Shown here piece after piece: positions 1 through 11,200 of a stretch of DNA of 64,000 nt. The notes under the pieces are model-generated. The model worked only from the letters and a program-made list of their open reading frames with translations, was not told the DNA's origin and made no database searches. The position numbers and the translations under genes were made by a program. Position 1 is the stretch's first letter. Each line of letters begins with the position of its first letter. This stretch comes from Dillenia suffruticosa (Eukaryota; Streptophyta; Magnoliopsida; Dilleniales; Dilleniaceae): assembly GCA_033439265.1 (NCBI GenBank), contig JAVTVX010000015.1, forward strand, positions 21,133,947-21,197,946, given 5' to 3'.

Positions 1-2440
1 GGAATCCTCCATAATCTATATCACTAGCATCAGTATGTTCTTCTATCCATGGTTTAGGATTCTTTTTATGCCTGTTGTGAAGAGATTTAGCTACCTTGTT
101 TACATTGGGAAAGAAATGTAGAACATAGTTTAGGCTTCCTAGAAATCTTTGTAACTATATTTTATCTAGAATTTTATCTGAAAATTTGTTAGCAAATTCC
201 AAGGATCTCTCTATGGGTTTTATGGTCATGCAAGTTATGTGGTGACCTAAGAATCTGATTTTTATTTGGAACAAAGATATCTTTTTTGTCGATAATACTA
301 GACCATTCTTTTTAGAAATATAAAAGAATGTTTTAAGGTTTTTAAAATGTTGTTCTATTGATGATAACAATATAAACACATCCTCGATAGATACTATACA
401 AAATTTGGAGTAAGCATTAAATATATCATTCATGATTCTTGGGAATTCAGAATGGACATTTTTTAATCTGAATGGCATTACATTCCATTCATATTACCCA
501 AATGGAATATTAAATGCCGTTTTATATCTATGATCGGGATGGATTTATATTTGCAAGAATCCAAATTTCATATCAAATTTTGAGAAAATATTTACAGAAT
601 TAAGTTTTTGCAACAGATCTTTTTTATTTGGTATTGGATATCTAATCCATTTTAGGGTTTTGTTCAAAGGTTTATAATTTATTACTAGTTTTGGAGTTTC
701 TCTTTTTATTTCTAAAGTTTTATTGATATAGAAAGCTGCACAACTCCATGGAAATCTAGATTTTGAAATCAATCCATTGGATTCAAGGTCTTGAATTTCC
801 TTTTTACAATATTGTTCCAATTCAACATTCATTTGAATTGGTCTGGATTTAGTGGGAATACTTCATTCGTCAAATCCTTTTTCATATGGCAGGTCAACCA
901 TATGTTGCTTCCTATTCCAAAAAGCATTCGAAATGTCAGAACAAATTTCTTTTTCAATTAACTTTTGAAAGTCGATTTTTTTTTGTTTTATAGGTTCATG
1001 TTTTAGTGGTTTTTCAATTCTTTGAAGATTAATATTTTGTTTTAAATAGCATATCGAATTGTTTTCTTTGTATTGATAGATTTATTGAGTTATCATGAAT
1101 AGAGTCTGCTTGCACAATATTTAGACTCTTAGTTTTAGGTTCTTTCAAAAATGGAAAGAATAGTTTTTATTGTTTTGTTTTAAAACTGATTCCGTTATAA
1201 GTCCTTCATAGAGGGTTATTAAATTAATGAACGGTATACCTAGAATTACTGTATGTCGAATATCAGTTACTAGGATGAATGATATTTTAATCGCAAAATC
1301 TTTCATTTTGGATTCCTACATCTGTTTTAGCAATTATGTTCATTTTTGAATTATTTGTGGAACATAATTTTTCACTGGTTTTTCATAAAAGTTTTTAGGA
1401 ATTATTCCTGCTTCTATACAGTTTAAATCTGCTCTGGTATTGAAGAAAGCGACTGTATGGATTTTGAAATTTTCAGAAAATACTAAGATTATTTTTATAA
1501 GGTATTTTCTAGAGGTTATTTCCTTTAGAACGAAGAGAATTTCTTCAGGAAATTTTTATGGGTTTTTTCAAGATATTCTATGGCTTGGGATTCCAATCGA
1601 TCTTCATTCGGATTTTCATCCTCGCTACTTGATTTAATATCTAGAGATTTACCTTTTACTTGACTCAATAAGAATAAAATTGTTTTGAAGTCTTCTGTTT
1701 GCCTTTGTTTTAGATCTTTTAATTTCTTTTTAATTGTTTTATCTCTTCTGTAGTTTTTGGATGTTTCCAGTTGATTTCTTATTGAATTTTCTTTTATTAA
1801 TTATGGAAGTAAGGTCATACATTCCGATATTAGTAGAAGTTAAATCTGGGGGTTTTATTTTTGGCTCTTCTAAAGATTATTTTAATTGATCTAAGCATTT
1901 TTTTTCTGGATATCGGGATTGTTTATATGTTGTATAGCGTCTAGAATTAGACTTTGTTCTTTGGTTAGCATATTTATTCTGTTTAAATCCTAATCTGATT
2001 CTATTTTTGATGAATTAGTGTCTAATTTATTGATTTGAGGGTTACTAGTAGAGTTTTCTGAACTAATTGTTTCAGTGTCAGAGCTTTCTACTAATAAAGC
2101 CGAAAGTGAGTGTTTTATATTTTTTGGAATATTCTTTTTTAAAAAATTTCTTTGAGTGTTTTTTATTGCATTCTCCATTACACGTTTTATGTTTATTAAG
2201 ATCAAACTGTTCACAGAATGATTCTAATTCTTTTTTAGTTTTCTTCATTTCTCATTTTAAATGTTTTTGGAGTTTTAAATTTAGGTATATTTTTAATCCG
2301 TCTTTTTGTGTGAAACTAATCAATTCACTATAAGTGAGTTGGTCATAGGAGATTATATGATTTCCAAATGTTTCATGAATAGTATTCCTTATTCTCTCCC
2401 GTAACAAAGTTGGAAGTCCAGCAAGGAATTTTTCTTTCCA
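1..2440 (-). pseudogene. Endogenous pararetrovirus (Caulimoviridae-like) polyprotein remnant
   Basis: This is a degraded integrated copy of a plant pararetrovirus polyprotein, read on the minus strand and running off the left edge. From high to low coordinates it shows an acidic Ser-rich coat-side segment (about 2214-1990), an aspartic protease remnant (about 1457-1380), a reverse transcriptase (about 890-155), and the start of the RT-RNase H connection (motif FLGSLNYVLHFF near 150-110). The RT words CAAFYINK, FSKFDMK and the MPFRLKN segment are typical of Caulimoviridae and unlike the gypsy and copia RTs elsewhere in this window. Stops and frameshifts break the frame throughout, for example between the segments ending at 545 and 478. 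The protease motif reads NTRA where the family has an Asp-Thr/Ser-Gly-Ala core, so it would be inactive. Genus is uncertain; a florendovirus or petuvirus relative is plausible. No LTRs are expected or seen. Confidence 0.75.
155..890 (-). pseudogene. Caulimovirid reverse transcriptase domain, broken
   Basis: The best preserved part of the endogenous viral copy. The upstream half (832-545) carries the primer-grip and palm lead-in words (SRFPWSCAAF, INYKPLNKTL, FSKFDMK). The downstream half (478-155) carries MPFRLKNVHSEF and then IVSIEDVFIL at the place of the family's Y-[IV]-D-D catalytic box, with the first catalytic Asp replaced by Glu. The two halves lie in different frames, separated by about 65 bp of degenerate sequence, and a stop falls just before the first half. 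The polymerase is therefore non-functional. Identity as Caulimoviridae rather than a retrotransposon rests on these motifs. Confidence 0.75.
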
Positions 2441-2459
2441 AAAGGGTTAGTTAGGGTTT

Positions 2460-2700
2460 AGGGTTGTAAATATATTAGTAATGTATAGTAATATATATAG
2501 TAATATATTATACTAATATAGTAATATAATAGTTACTATTATATATATTATATATATAAGTAATAGCATACAAATGTAATGTTAATATAGTAGTAATGCA
2601 TAGTAATATATAGTAAATATGACTCTAATATATAGTAACATAATAGTAACTATGACATATTATATATATATATATATATTATCTACATAAATATAATATA
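2460..2700. repeat. AT-rich low-complexity block (TAGTAATA/TATA words)
   Basis: Irregular runs of TAGTAATATA and TATATATA make up this stretch, preceded by two telomere-like TTAGGGTT words at about 2447-2466. There is no open reading frame. Similar TTACTATTA words recur at 7.1-7.4 kb and 11.9-12.7 kb. Confidence 0.6.
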
Positions 2701-3111
2701 ATATAGTTCTTGCACTTCACTTACTAAGTATGTGGATTATACTCACCCCTTATATTTAAAATTTTCAGCTTATATTACACTTGACTTACATTGAGGTACT
2801 ATTCTACGAATTCTAGTGAGAGATGTTATTGGGTAAGTATTCATACCTATCTTTGTTTACGATTGGACCGCACATATAAATATTATATGTAAATTTAAGG
2901 TAAATGTTTTAAAGAAATTTCTAAAAAATATTTTTCTTCAAATGTTCCGTTATATGATTTGATTTAAGATACAAGTAGGGTCATGATATTAGTTATAATA
3001 TTAGTTTTACGTCACCTCGGTGTGCGAATAGGGCATACCCGTGTCTCGAGGAGTCACGGCGGTTTGTTCACGTGCTTGATCTGCAGGTCGGGGCATATAT
3101 ACTCTATTTCA
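2700..3111 (+). repeat. Probable 5' LTR remnant of gypsy element 1
   Basis: Non-coding DNA directly upstream of a PBS-like site, ending in TTTCA at 3111. The left boundary is a guess because no second LTR is present for comparison and no target-site duplication could be defined. The assignment rests on position only. Confidence 0.35.
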
Positions 3112-3112
3112 G

Positions 3113-3125
3113 TAGTATCGGAGCC
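3113..3125 (+). other. Primer-binding site (initiator tRNA-Met type), gypsy element 1
   Basis: TAGTATCGGAGCC differs at few positions from the TGGTATCAGAGC complement of the 3' end of plant initiator tRNA-Met. It lies 1 nt past the presumed LTR end and upstream of gag, as expected for minus-strand DNA priming. Confidence 0.5.
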
Positions 3126-3312
3126 TAGATTCTGTATTTACTTTATTTCGCTTCCGGTGTTTATAAAATGATTTTCAAAGAAATTATAATATGCCTCCTA
3201 TGGTCCTATAACGTTAATCCTTATTAGGGGGTTAGGTTGGCATCTAAGTACTAAGTGTAATCCTTTATGTAGAACTATACACTCCCGAAAATGATTGAGG
3301 CATCCTACTGAG

Positions 3313-4596
3313 GTCCCTTTTGAGGCCACGTCATCGCCTGAAGCACCTCAGGCCCCTCCTGCTGGAGAGGTACCTCTACCATACCCTATGCTGCAGGAGA
3401 TGATGGAGTGGTGGACAGCCCACTGAGACCAGATGAGAGCACCACCTGTACCGGCGATTGAGACTCTGTTTGTACTTGCAGCGGCACCAGTGCGTACTCC
3501 TATGCTGACGACTATGCCGGCTACTCGACAGATGACAGAGGTCTCCACCTTGCTGAAAGAGGCTAGGAGTCTAGGGTATGAGTCCTTTCTGGACCCACGA
3601 CCCTGTTGTGGCTAGAAAGTGGCTCAAACGAATCAAAGAGGCTGTGGAGGACATGAGAGTTAAGGATAGACTCAAACTAATAATAGCAGTTAGACTGCTA
3701 AAGGATGATGCCCATGATTGGTAGGACGCCGTCAAAGATAGAGTGGATGAGCTGCTCACTTGGGATGACTTTCTGAGGAAGTTTGATTCCTAGCATTATA
3801 TGATATTCGACCATGACATGAAATGACAAGAGTTCTTGGAATTGAAGCAATGGCAGAATTCTGTGTCAGAGTATGAGATTGAGTTTAGCAGACTAGCAGC
3901 ATTTTTCCCCGAGTTAGTAGTGACTGAGGAGACTAGGAGATTCAAGTTTGAATATGGACTAAATCTCGCCATCAGAGACTGGATGACAGTCTCCGAGGAG
4001 GATACATATGTTAGAGTTCTGCAATCGGCACTAAAGGTATAGTAGAATATCAAAGAGCAGAATAGACTCTACGAGCAGCAAGACCAAAGGAAGTGGCCTA
4101 GATTTGGGTAGGGATAGAGCTCCAAGAGGAGCAGAGGCCAAGATTTATATAACGACAACCCTAAACAAGGGCTTGGGACTACACCTCATGGGCAATATCG
4201 GCAGTAATCAGCCCCAATGAGTATATTGGGAGATAGCTCGGGCACTGCTTTATGGTTCGAAAGAGCGCAGAGAAGGTCCTACCCAATTTGTAAAAAGGCA
4301 CATCCAGGCCCATACCGATTTTCTGACAGATGTTTCATTATGGAAAGGAGGGACATTTCAAGGATTGTTGTCCCGATCTGTGAGCTGAGGGATATAGTCA
4401 TGCCCTAGATCAGAGCTTTCATTAAGGCCTAGGTGGCAGCTTAGTGCCTTCTACGGCACCTCCTCGTAGCACCATAGGAAAGTCTTTCACTGGGAGTATA
4501 TGCCTGCTCCACCTCCTCGTCAACAACTTAGGACACAAACTAGACTATATGCTATGACCGATGAGGAGGCACAGGCCAGTCCAAATATAGTAACAG
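3313..4596 (+). pseudogene. Gag pseudogene, gypsy element 1
   Basis: Capsid-type retrotransposon Gag in fragments. The Pro-rich N-terminal part (about 3313-3615) includes MTEVSTLLKEARSLGYESF, matching the LTQLVKEARQLG region of the better preserved element at 38-39.6 kb. The central capsid (about 3836-4042) has YEIEFSRLAAFFPELV and FKFEYGLNLAIRDWMTV, counterparts of YEAELRRLAAFVPDL and FKFEDGLNL in the other copy. A damaged zinc-knuckle region lies near 4275-4335. The C-terminal YAMTDEEAQ word (about 4550) leads into the junction with protease. Stops occur at about 3424, 3616, 3722, 3792 and 4040, so no Gag could be made. Confidence 0.75.
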
Positions 4597-4770
4597 GTGT
4601 TACCCCCACTTCTCATCGTGATGATATACAGAAACTTTAGACTATGATGTATTTAGATGAATTTTGAAAGATGATATATATATATATATCCATTTTGAGA
4701 TCTTATCTTTAAGTAATTTTCAATTATTTCAATAATATCGGGCTAATTGACTTTATAAATTTAATGATAG
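4597..4770 (+). other. Putative spliceosomal intron at the gag/protease junction, element 1
   Basis: A 174-nt segment begins GTGTTACC after ACAG and ends ATGATAG before GTACTATG. Its removal joins the codons ...IVTG to TMIIFG in one frame (phase 1), recreating the continuous Gag-protease linker expected of this lineage. Left in place it gives a stop at about 4638. The segment is AT-rich with a CTAATTGAC branch-like word about 25 nt before the acceptor. The second gypsy copy in this window has a GT-AG segment at the same codon position. Splicing itself is inferred, not shown. Confidence 0.55.
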
Positions 4771-7090
4771 GTACTATGATTATCTTTGGAAGAGACGCTC
4801 GTGTATTGGTTGACACTAGGGCAAATAGTTCTTTTGTGAGCACGGATTTCGCTCACTACGCTGACAAGGTTCTAGTACCACTGGATAAAGCGTTATTAGT
4901 CATTACTCCCTTAAGGGAACATATTGTCAGGAAAGAGGTGTACTGAGACTGTGGAGTCGAGGTGGAGAGCACAATGTTAAAAGCAGATCTGATTCCACTA
5001 GACATATGGGACTTCGATGCCATCCTAGGTATGGATTGGCTATACTGGCACAGAGTTTCAGTGGACTATTTTGCTAAAACAATCAAATTTTGGAGACCAG
5101 GGTGTCTAGTATTGGTTTTTCATGGAATTAGATGGGTTTTCCCGAATTGTGTGATATCAGCTTTGGAAGCCTGTAGATTGATGAGTAAAGGCTGTACAGC
5201 ATATTTGGCACATGTTGTGGACACTACAGTGGAGGGACCAAGAATAAATGATATCCTAGTGGTGCAGCATTTTCCTGATGTATTCCCTAAGGAGCTACCC
5301 AGATTACCTCTAGTCCGGGAGTTTGATTTCGCCATTGATTTGGCTCCAGGCACTACGCCTATCTCCATTCCGCCATATAGGATGGCCATAGCAGAGCTGA
5401 AAAAACTAAAAGTCTAGTTGCAAGAACTGTTGGATAAGGGCTTCATCAAACCAAGCACTTCGCCTTGAGGAGCTCCGGTATTATTTGTCCAAAAGAAGGA
5501 TGGTACTCTCAGACTATGCATAGAATATCGACAGTTGAATCAAGTCACCATTTAAAATCGATACCCATTACCTTGGATTGATGATCTGTTTGACCAGCTA
5601 TAAGGGGCTCGGGTTTTCTCTAAGATCGGCCTGATATTTGGATATCATCAGTTACGGATCAAGAAATGTGATATTTCTAAGACAGCCTTCAAAACCCTGT
5701 ACGGTCACTTTGAGTTCTTGGTGATACCGTTTGGGCTAACTAATGTCCCAGGCAATTTTTATGGATCAGATGAACTGAGTATTCTACTCATTTCTAGATA
5801 GATTTGTTATCATCTTCATCGACAATATTCTTGTATATTTGAGGATATGAGGAGCATTCTCAGCACCTACGAGCTGTATTACAGACACTCCGTGAGAAGG
5901 AACTATATACCAAGTACTCCAAGTACGAGTTTTGGTTGAGGGAGATTGACTTTTTCGGTTATGTGGTTTCTACTGAAGGGATCTTTGTGGACCCGAAGAA
6001 AGTTGAAACTATTTTGAAATGGGAGCAACCACGGAGTGTTACGGAGGTAGGGAGTTTCCTTGGATTGGCAAGATATTATCGGAGGTTTGTAGAGAGATTC
6101 TTCTAGATTGGCAGTATACATCGTACTAACGTCAGCACCTATCCTTGCTCTCCTTACTAGCAATGGTGAGTACGAGGTATACTGCGTCGCTTGCTGACAG
6201 GGACTAGGTTGTGTCCTGATGCAGAAGAGTCAGGTCATCACTTACGCCTCCCGATAGCTGAAGATGCATGAACTTAATTATCCTACCCATGACTTACAGC
6301 TTGCTGCTATTGTATTCACCTTAAAAATTTAGTAACACTATCTTTATGGGGTTACTTGTTAGGTGTATATAGATCACAAAAGCTTGAAGTAACTATTCAC
6401 TCAAAGGGAGCTCAATCTCAGGCAAAGGAGATGCTGGAGCTTCTCAAAGACTATGATCTGATTATTGACTACCACCCGGGGAAAGCAAATGTTGTTGCGG
6501 ATGATTTTAGAGCACTTTTGGCTAGAGCACTTTTGGTCAACATCCACCGAGAGTTCTTATCCCTCATGTCTTATTGGACTCTGCTCCCTAGGAGTCAAAC
6601 TGACTATATATGATTTTAGAGCACTTTTGGTTAGATTTGAGGTGAGACTGACTCTGCTTGATCATATTCGGAAACTTCAGTCGACTGATGAGGAGTTTCA
6701 GGGAATTGTTGAGATGATCAACAAAGGGGAAGGCGGAGATTTCAGAACTAGGGATCAAGGCTTAGTAGTTTTTAGGATACGTATCTGCATTCCCAAGGAT
6801 GATGACCTTAGATGTGCCATCTTGGAGGAGGCTCATTCTTCAGTCTACGCTCTGTATCCTGTAGTACAAAGATGTACCAAACGATTTGAGAAAGTTATTG
6901 GTGGGCGGGCATGAAGCGTGAGATAGCCAGTTTTGTTACCCGGTATTTGGTACACCAGCAGGTGAAGGTTAAGCATTAGCAGCCAGCTGGTACACTATAG
7001 CCTCTTCCTATTCTTGAGTGGAAGTGGGAACATATTAGCATAGATTTTGTAATAGGTCTTCCACGAACTTTGGCATGACACGACGCTATA
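4771..7090 (+). pseudogene. Pol pseudogene (protease-RT-RNase H-partial integrase), gypsy element 1
   Basis: The order of domains is preserved but the frame is not. Protease (4771-5020) reads LVDTRANSSF, with Arg at the Gly of the DTGA motif. The linker [12 protein letters not shown] (about 5020) and VFPKELPRLP (about 5290) precede the RT (about 5390-5960: [18 protein letters not shown], and FIDN at about 5815 in place of FIDD). RNase H (about 6150-6520) is badly damaged. The N-terminal zinc-binding part of integrase (about 6820-6990) includes EEAHSSVYAL. The copy stops in the integrase core at about 7090. More than ten stops and several frameshifts are visible. Confidence 0.75.
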
Positions 7091-7425
7091 TGTTATTATC
7101 TGTTAATTGGACTATTGTGGTTAGTTTAATAGTAAATGTCACTATCCTTTTATGATGAGAAACAAATAATTTTGCTACCTTTGACATGTGTTATTGTAAT
7201 AGTAAATGTTACTATTTTATAGTAAATGCTATAATTTTTTATTGTGGTTACATAGTAATTGTTACTATACGTTATTATCTTGTAATTGTACTATTGTGAT
7301 TTGTTTAATACTAAATGTTACTATCCTATCATGAGAGACAAATAAATTTACTATTATTCACATATAATAGTAAATGTTAATAATCTATAGTAAATGTTAT
7401 TATTTTGTAATAGTAAGCGTTACTA
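7086..7425. repeat. Two tandem copies of a ~180-bp AT-rich unit
   Basis: The sequence from 7086 (ATATGTTATTATCTG...) is repeated with changes from about 7266 (ATACGTTATTATCTTG...). Both copies keep TAATTG.ACTATTGTG, a TAAATGT.ACTATCC word and AAACAAATAA/GACAAATAAA in the same order. The array starts where gypsy element 1 breaks off. No coding potential. Confidence 0.65.
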
Positions 7426-7790
7426 TATTATAGCATGCAAGAATGCATGCACAAGCCTAAATAGCAGTGCCATGGGGCAAGGGCGGCTGTGTCGGGCGTG
7501 AAATAACGCAAGCATTCTCAGGCCTGGACGGCTGTGCCGCAAGGGCAGCGCGGCTATGCCACTGGTAAAATAATTCTTGCGTTGGTACGCACGGACGACT
7601 GTACCGTGAAGGCCAGCGCAGATGTGCCACGCATGCATGAATGCATGTGTACGTACGCGAGAATGCATGCGTACGTATGCGAGAATGCATGTGTACGTAC
7701 GCGAGAATGCATGCGTACGCACGCCTGCACGGCTGTACCGCCAGCATTGGCGTGGCTATACCATCCAGACATTTTCGCGTGCATGGTTTT
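7426..7790. repeat. GC-rich minisatellite island (22-bp units plus a ~35-bp motif)
   Basis: A GC-rich island in AT-rich surroundings. Four 22-bp units built on GAATGCATG[CT]GTACGTACGC lie at 7638-7725. A second motif, ACGGCTGT[GA]CCG...GGC.GCG..TATGCCA, occurs three times, near 7528, 7597 and 7729. The units contain the self-complementary words ATGCAT, GCATGC and GTACGTAC. All frames are open by repetition (Cys/His/Tyr/Arg-rich), so the six-frame ORFs here are not treated as genes. Confidence 0.7.
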
Positions 7791-7820
7791 GAAAATTGAA
7801 TTATATTACATATACATCCT

Positions 7821-7900
7821 AATGTGTGATAAATGTGATAAATATAAATGTGCTAAATTTGGTGTGTGATAAATGTGATAAATATAAATGTGATAAATTT
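7821..7900. repeat. 40-bp direct repeat, two copies
   Basis: Two near-identical 40-bp units, GTGTGATAAATGTGATAAAT followed by ATAAATGTG.TAAATTT, stand side by side. The rest of 7901-8297 is AT-rich with no gene seen. Confidence 0.75.
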
Positions 7901-8297
7901 GGTATAGGTGGTTAGTAAGTAGATTGTGATAAATTTAGTGGATTGTGAGTGTGGTAAACTGTAGTCTTTGATTCATATGTAAGATGATTAGTTAAGATTA
8001 ATACTTAGTGGTAAGTTTGATTCATATCGCTGCACGGTGGAGAAGAAAAATGATCTGTATTGATATTTAACACCTGGTTCATCCTTTATTCAGCCTACTT
8101 TGACTCATCCTAGGTCTGATTTATCATTTGATGGTAGGATTGGTGGAGAAAAAAATTTCTTTTATTGAAATTGAATTTAAGTAGAGAAAAACCTCCGATG
8201 ATTACAATTTTGAAGAAAATGATTACAATCTGAAATTTAAGAGATTCACAATTTTTGTTTTCCTTTGTACATTTTCCTTTCTTCTTCTGATCCTTGT

Positions 8298-11200
8298 TTA
8301 ATTTTTTTTTTCTCTTGCTTTTTCCATCTTGGCCATAATTTCAGGACGAACAATATTATGGTGAGACATGAGAAATTTAAGAAAATATTCTTTTATCAAG
8401 AAATTAAAATCCTACAATAAATCAATCATAAAACTATGAGCAGATAAATATAATTTGAGAATATCAAAACAAGAAAACAGTCAGAGACAACTTACTTCTT
8501 GAGTGAGTAAACTTATAATCATGCCCGGTTCCCATATTTCCAAAAATCTCATAACAAAAATTCCACAATCATTTCTACAAATAAAAATTATATAAATAAA
8601 TTTAGATATAAAGTCTAAAGTCTAAAGTCTAAAGTAACAGTTTAAAAAGATGTAGTATGAGTAATTAAACTTATATTAATCTTAATTTTACGTGTTAGGC
8701 TGTTGTGAAACTTGAACAAGCACAATCTGAGAGATAATGAAAGAATTTCCATAAATTTTCTCAATACAATCTTTCTACAAGACAAAAATGAAAAATTGAT
8801 AGTTGAACCTATTTAAAAATTTGATATTTATATAATAAATAAAATTATCATGAAAGTGTGTAGGTGATAATCTTCATCATGTCTAAAGCAAGATCCTGAA
8901 TCCAGAATATATATAATTTGCTTCGCCAAATGAAGAGCATAACAGAACCAATGTTGTTTGAAAATCATGGGAATAAAAACCTATAATCAAAATATAAAGT
9001 GGAATAGTATATTTAGACATGTATATGATATAAATGTATGACTTTGATGTAAATAACACACTAAGTCACAGAAACAGAAATCAAATTCAAGCGCTTTCTG
9101 TGACAAGGAACTCTCAACCGTAGAAAATTCCCAGTTAGTTTTATTGCTTTTGGTTTTTTGTTTTGTCTCAAAGGCAGAAACCATGACATCTGTTAAGAGA
9201 GGAAAAATAAAATAAAATATGTAAGAAAATAGAAAATTAAAAATAAGTACAACCGAATAGAAAAAAGGAAATATGTTTCCAATATAAAAAATAAAACACT
9301 GATAATTGCAATATATTGTATTATATATATATATATATATGCATATTAATAAGATGTGCACCTTATACCTATTTGGTGGAGTAGTATCTTTCTCGAATAA
9401 TGGAAAAAGAAGGCAGACGTTGATGGAATAGGAAACAATAGGAAGGATGAAATATATAGATAAATATTTCTTACCGAAAACCATATTGGAAGAATGCATC
9501 TAAACTTGTTGGTATCGAAGGTATTGGTGTTGAGGAAACGGATGTAGCAATCCATAGTCTAAAAAAATATATAATTTCATAATCATAATATAATCATCGT
9601 AATATTAAAAAAAAGTAGCAATAAATTTATAAATTCATACTAGTGTCCCAATCCAATGAGGGGGAAGCAATTCATAAGCATCACTCCACGACATGTAGCT
9701 TCTAGAAATATTACACAAAATTATTCTATCAAATATCATAAAATTTGAAATAAGTAAGATGTATGACAATCAAAGATCAAATAGCATAAAGGACAAACAA
9801 TAGAAATGTGAAATGAGAAATTTGTACACTTGCCTTGCATTATTTTTTATGGCTTTTCGTCCATAGAAGATCCAAACAATTTCTTCTTCCTTTGAAAAAT
9901 TCCTAAGGTTAGCAAAGGGAAAATGAGAAGTTGTGTATTTTTTCGTTTCCTTCATTTCACTTAATGTATTGACTACTTCATATAATTCAGGATCTGTATC
10001 TTTATTTTCGTCCTCATCTTCATCTTTGTCTAACCTTTCCTCATCTTCAAAAAACCTATCCTCCTGTGGCTCCAATACCACATTTCCTTTCCTTTGCTTC
10101 TTTTGCTTCTTTGCCCCCTTCCCTTGTTCATTTTCTATTTGTTTCTCTTCTTTATGTACATCCTCTATATCATTGTCATTATCTTTATCATCATCTTCTC
10201 AGCATAATCGATTCAACATATTAGAATGCATTTGAACTAGCTTGGAGTGAACTTGAACAGACTCCTTGAAGAACTTTTTAAGTTCCTCTTTAATGCCTCT
10301 CTATCAAAAAAGAGATAGTACGATTAGGATAATGATAAGTTTGCATTCACATACTTACAGAGATGGGTGCTTTTTAAGGAAGTTTACCTTCAATTTTTGG
10401 CCCTAAATTTTGTCTTCACTAGCATCTAGTTCAACAGTAGTTTCTTTTTTCAGAGACAGCAAACCCTAGCAACAAGTTGATGAAATATATTGATGACATA
10501 TTGAATAAATATATAAACAGGTAATTTATTTATAGAGAACATTGATGATTGATTTCTCTATATATAAAGTGATCTTTAACTTACATTCACACGCTCAAAT
10601 CCAATTCTTCTATTAACCTGTTCAGTACTCCAATAATGAACGGGTAGTTTGGTTCTCTCCCTCCCCAAATCACCAACCCTCACTTTTTCAAAATAAAAAA
10701 GCTATGTAGAAACCACAAACCACAGATGATTTACATGACAATATATCATATATTTCTAGAGTAATATTTATAAATATTCAATTGCATTGATTGAAAGGAA
10801 ACTTACCATAAGTAGAAATAAATAGCCACCGATACTTGTTTTTTTCCTCTCTTCCTCTCTTCCTCCTCTCTTCTTCCTGTCTTTAGAAGACCATTGAATT
10901 GGCACACTTCGTCGGCCAAGCATTGTAATACATACTCAGCCCAGTTATATTCTCCAACATTATCAAGATCAATGGTAATGGTAACAGAAACTTGTCTCGA
11001 AGTAGGAAATACGTTGGTTGTAGGACACAAAAAGCACCCGAGAATAAATAATATGAAATATCTTTTGAAGTGAGGGGAATAGACATCTTCAGTATTCATC
11101 ATCATCTCTTTTAACTGACTATGCTTTATTTTTGAGAAAAACTTTTTCATATTTAAGGATTCCTTTGATGATTCATTGAGAGAACCCAAGACATCACATC

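Larger units (their letters stand above)
2700..7090 (+). mobile_element. Ty3/gypsy chromovirus-like element 1, degenerate, 3'-truncated
   Basis: Remnant of a Ty3/gypsy retrotransposon related to the Tekay/Del-type element at 31.9-42.7 kb, with the same gag and pol words but on the opposite strand. In order: a probable 5' LTR tail (to 3111), a PBS-like site, gag, an intron-like gag/protease spacer, protease, RT, RNase H and the start of integrase. Homology ends at about 7090, just after the integrase word GLPRTL..HDAI, where unrelated AT-rich duplicated sequence begins. No 3' LTR, chromodomain or target-site duplication was found. Many nonsense codons and frameshifts show it is much older than the 32-43 kb element. 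Confidence 0.8.

Noticed and set aside
2447-2466. Two TTAGGGTT-like units suggesting an interstitial telomere
   Set aside because: Only two units, which is common by chance in plant AT-rich DNA.
7423-7869. Overlapping ORFs of 76-111 codons rich in His, Cys and Tyr
   Set aside because: They arise because the 22-bp and 35-bp repeats lack stops in several frames; there is no start context or homology.
8987-9499. 170-codon ORF on the minus strand as a single gene
   Set aside because: It runs through an intron of the Ulp1-like gene; only its 9189-9062 part corresponds to an exon.
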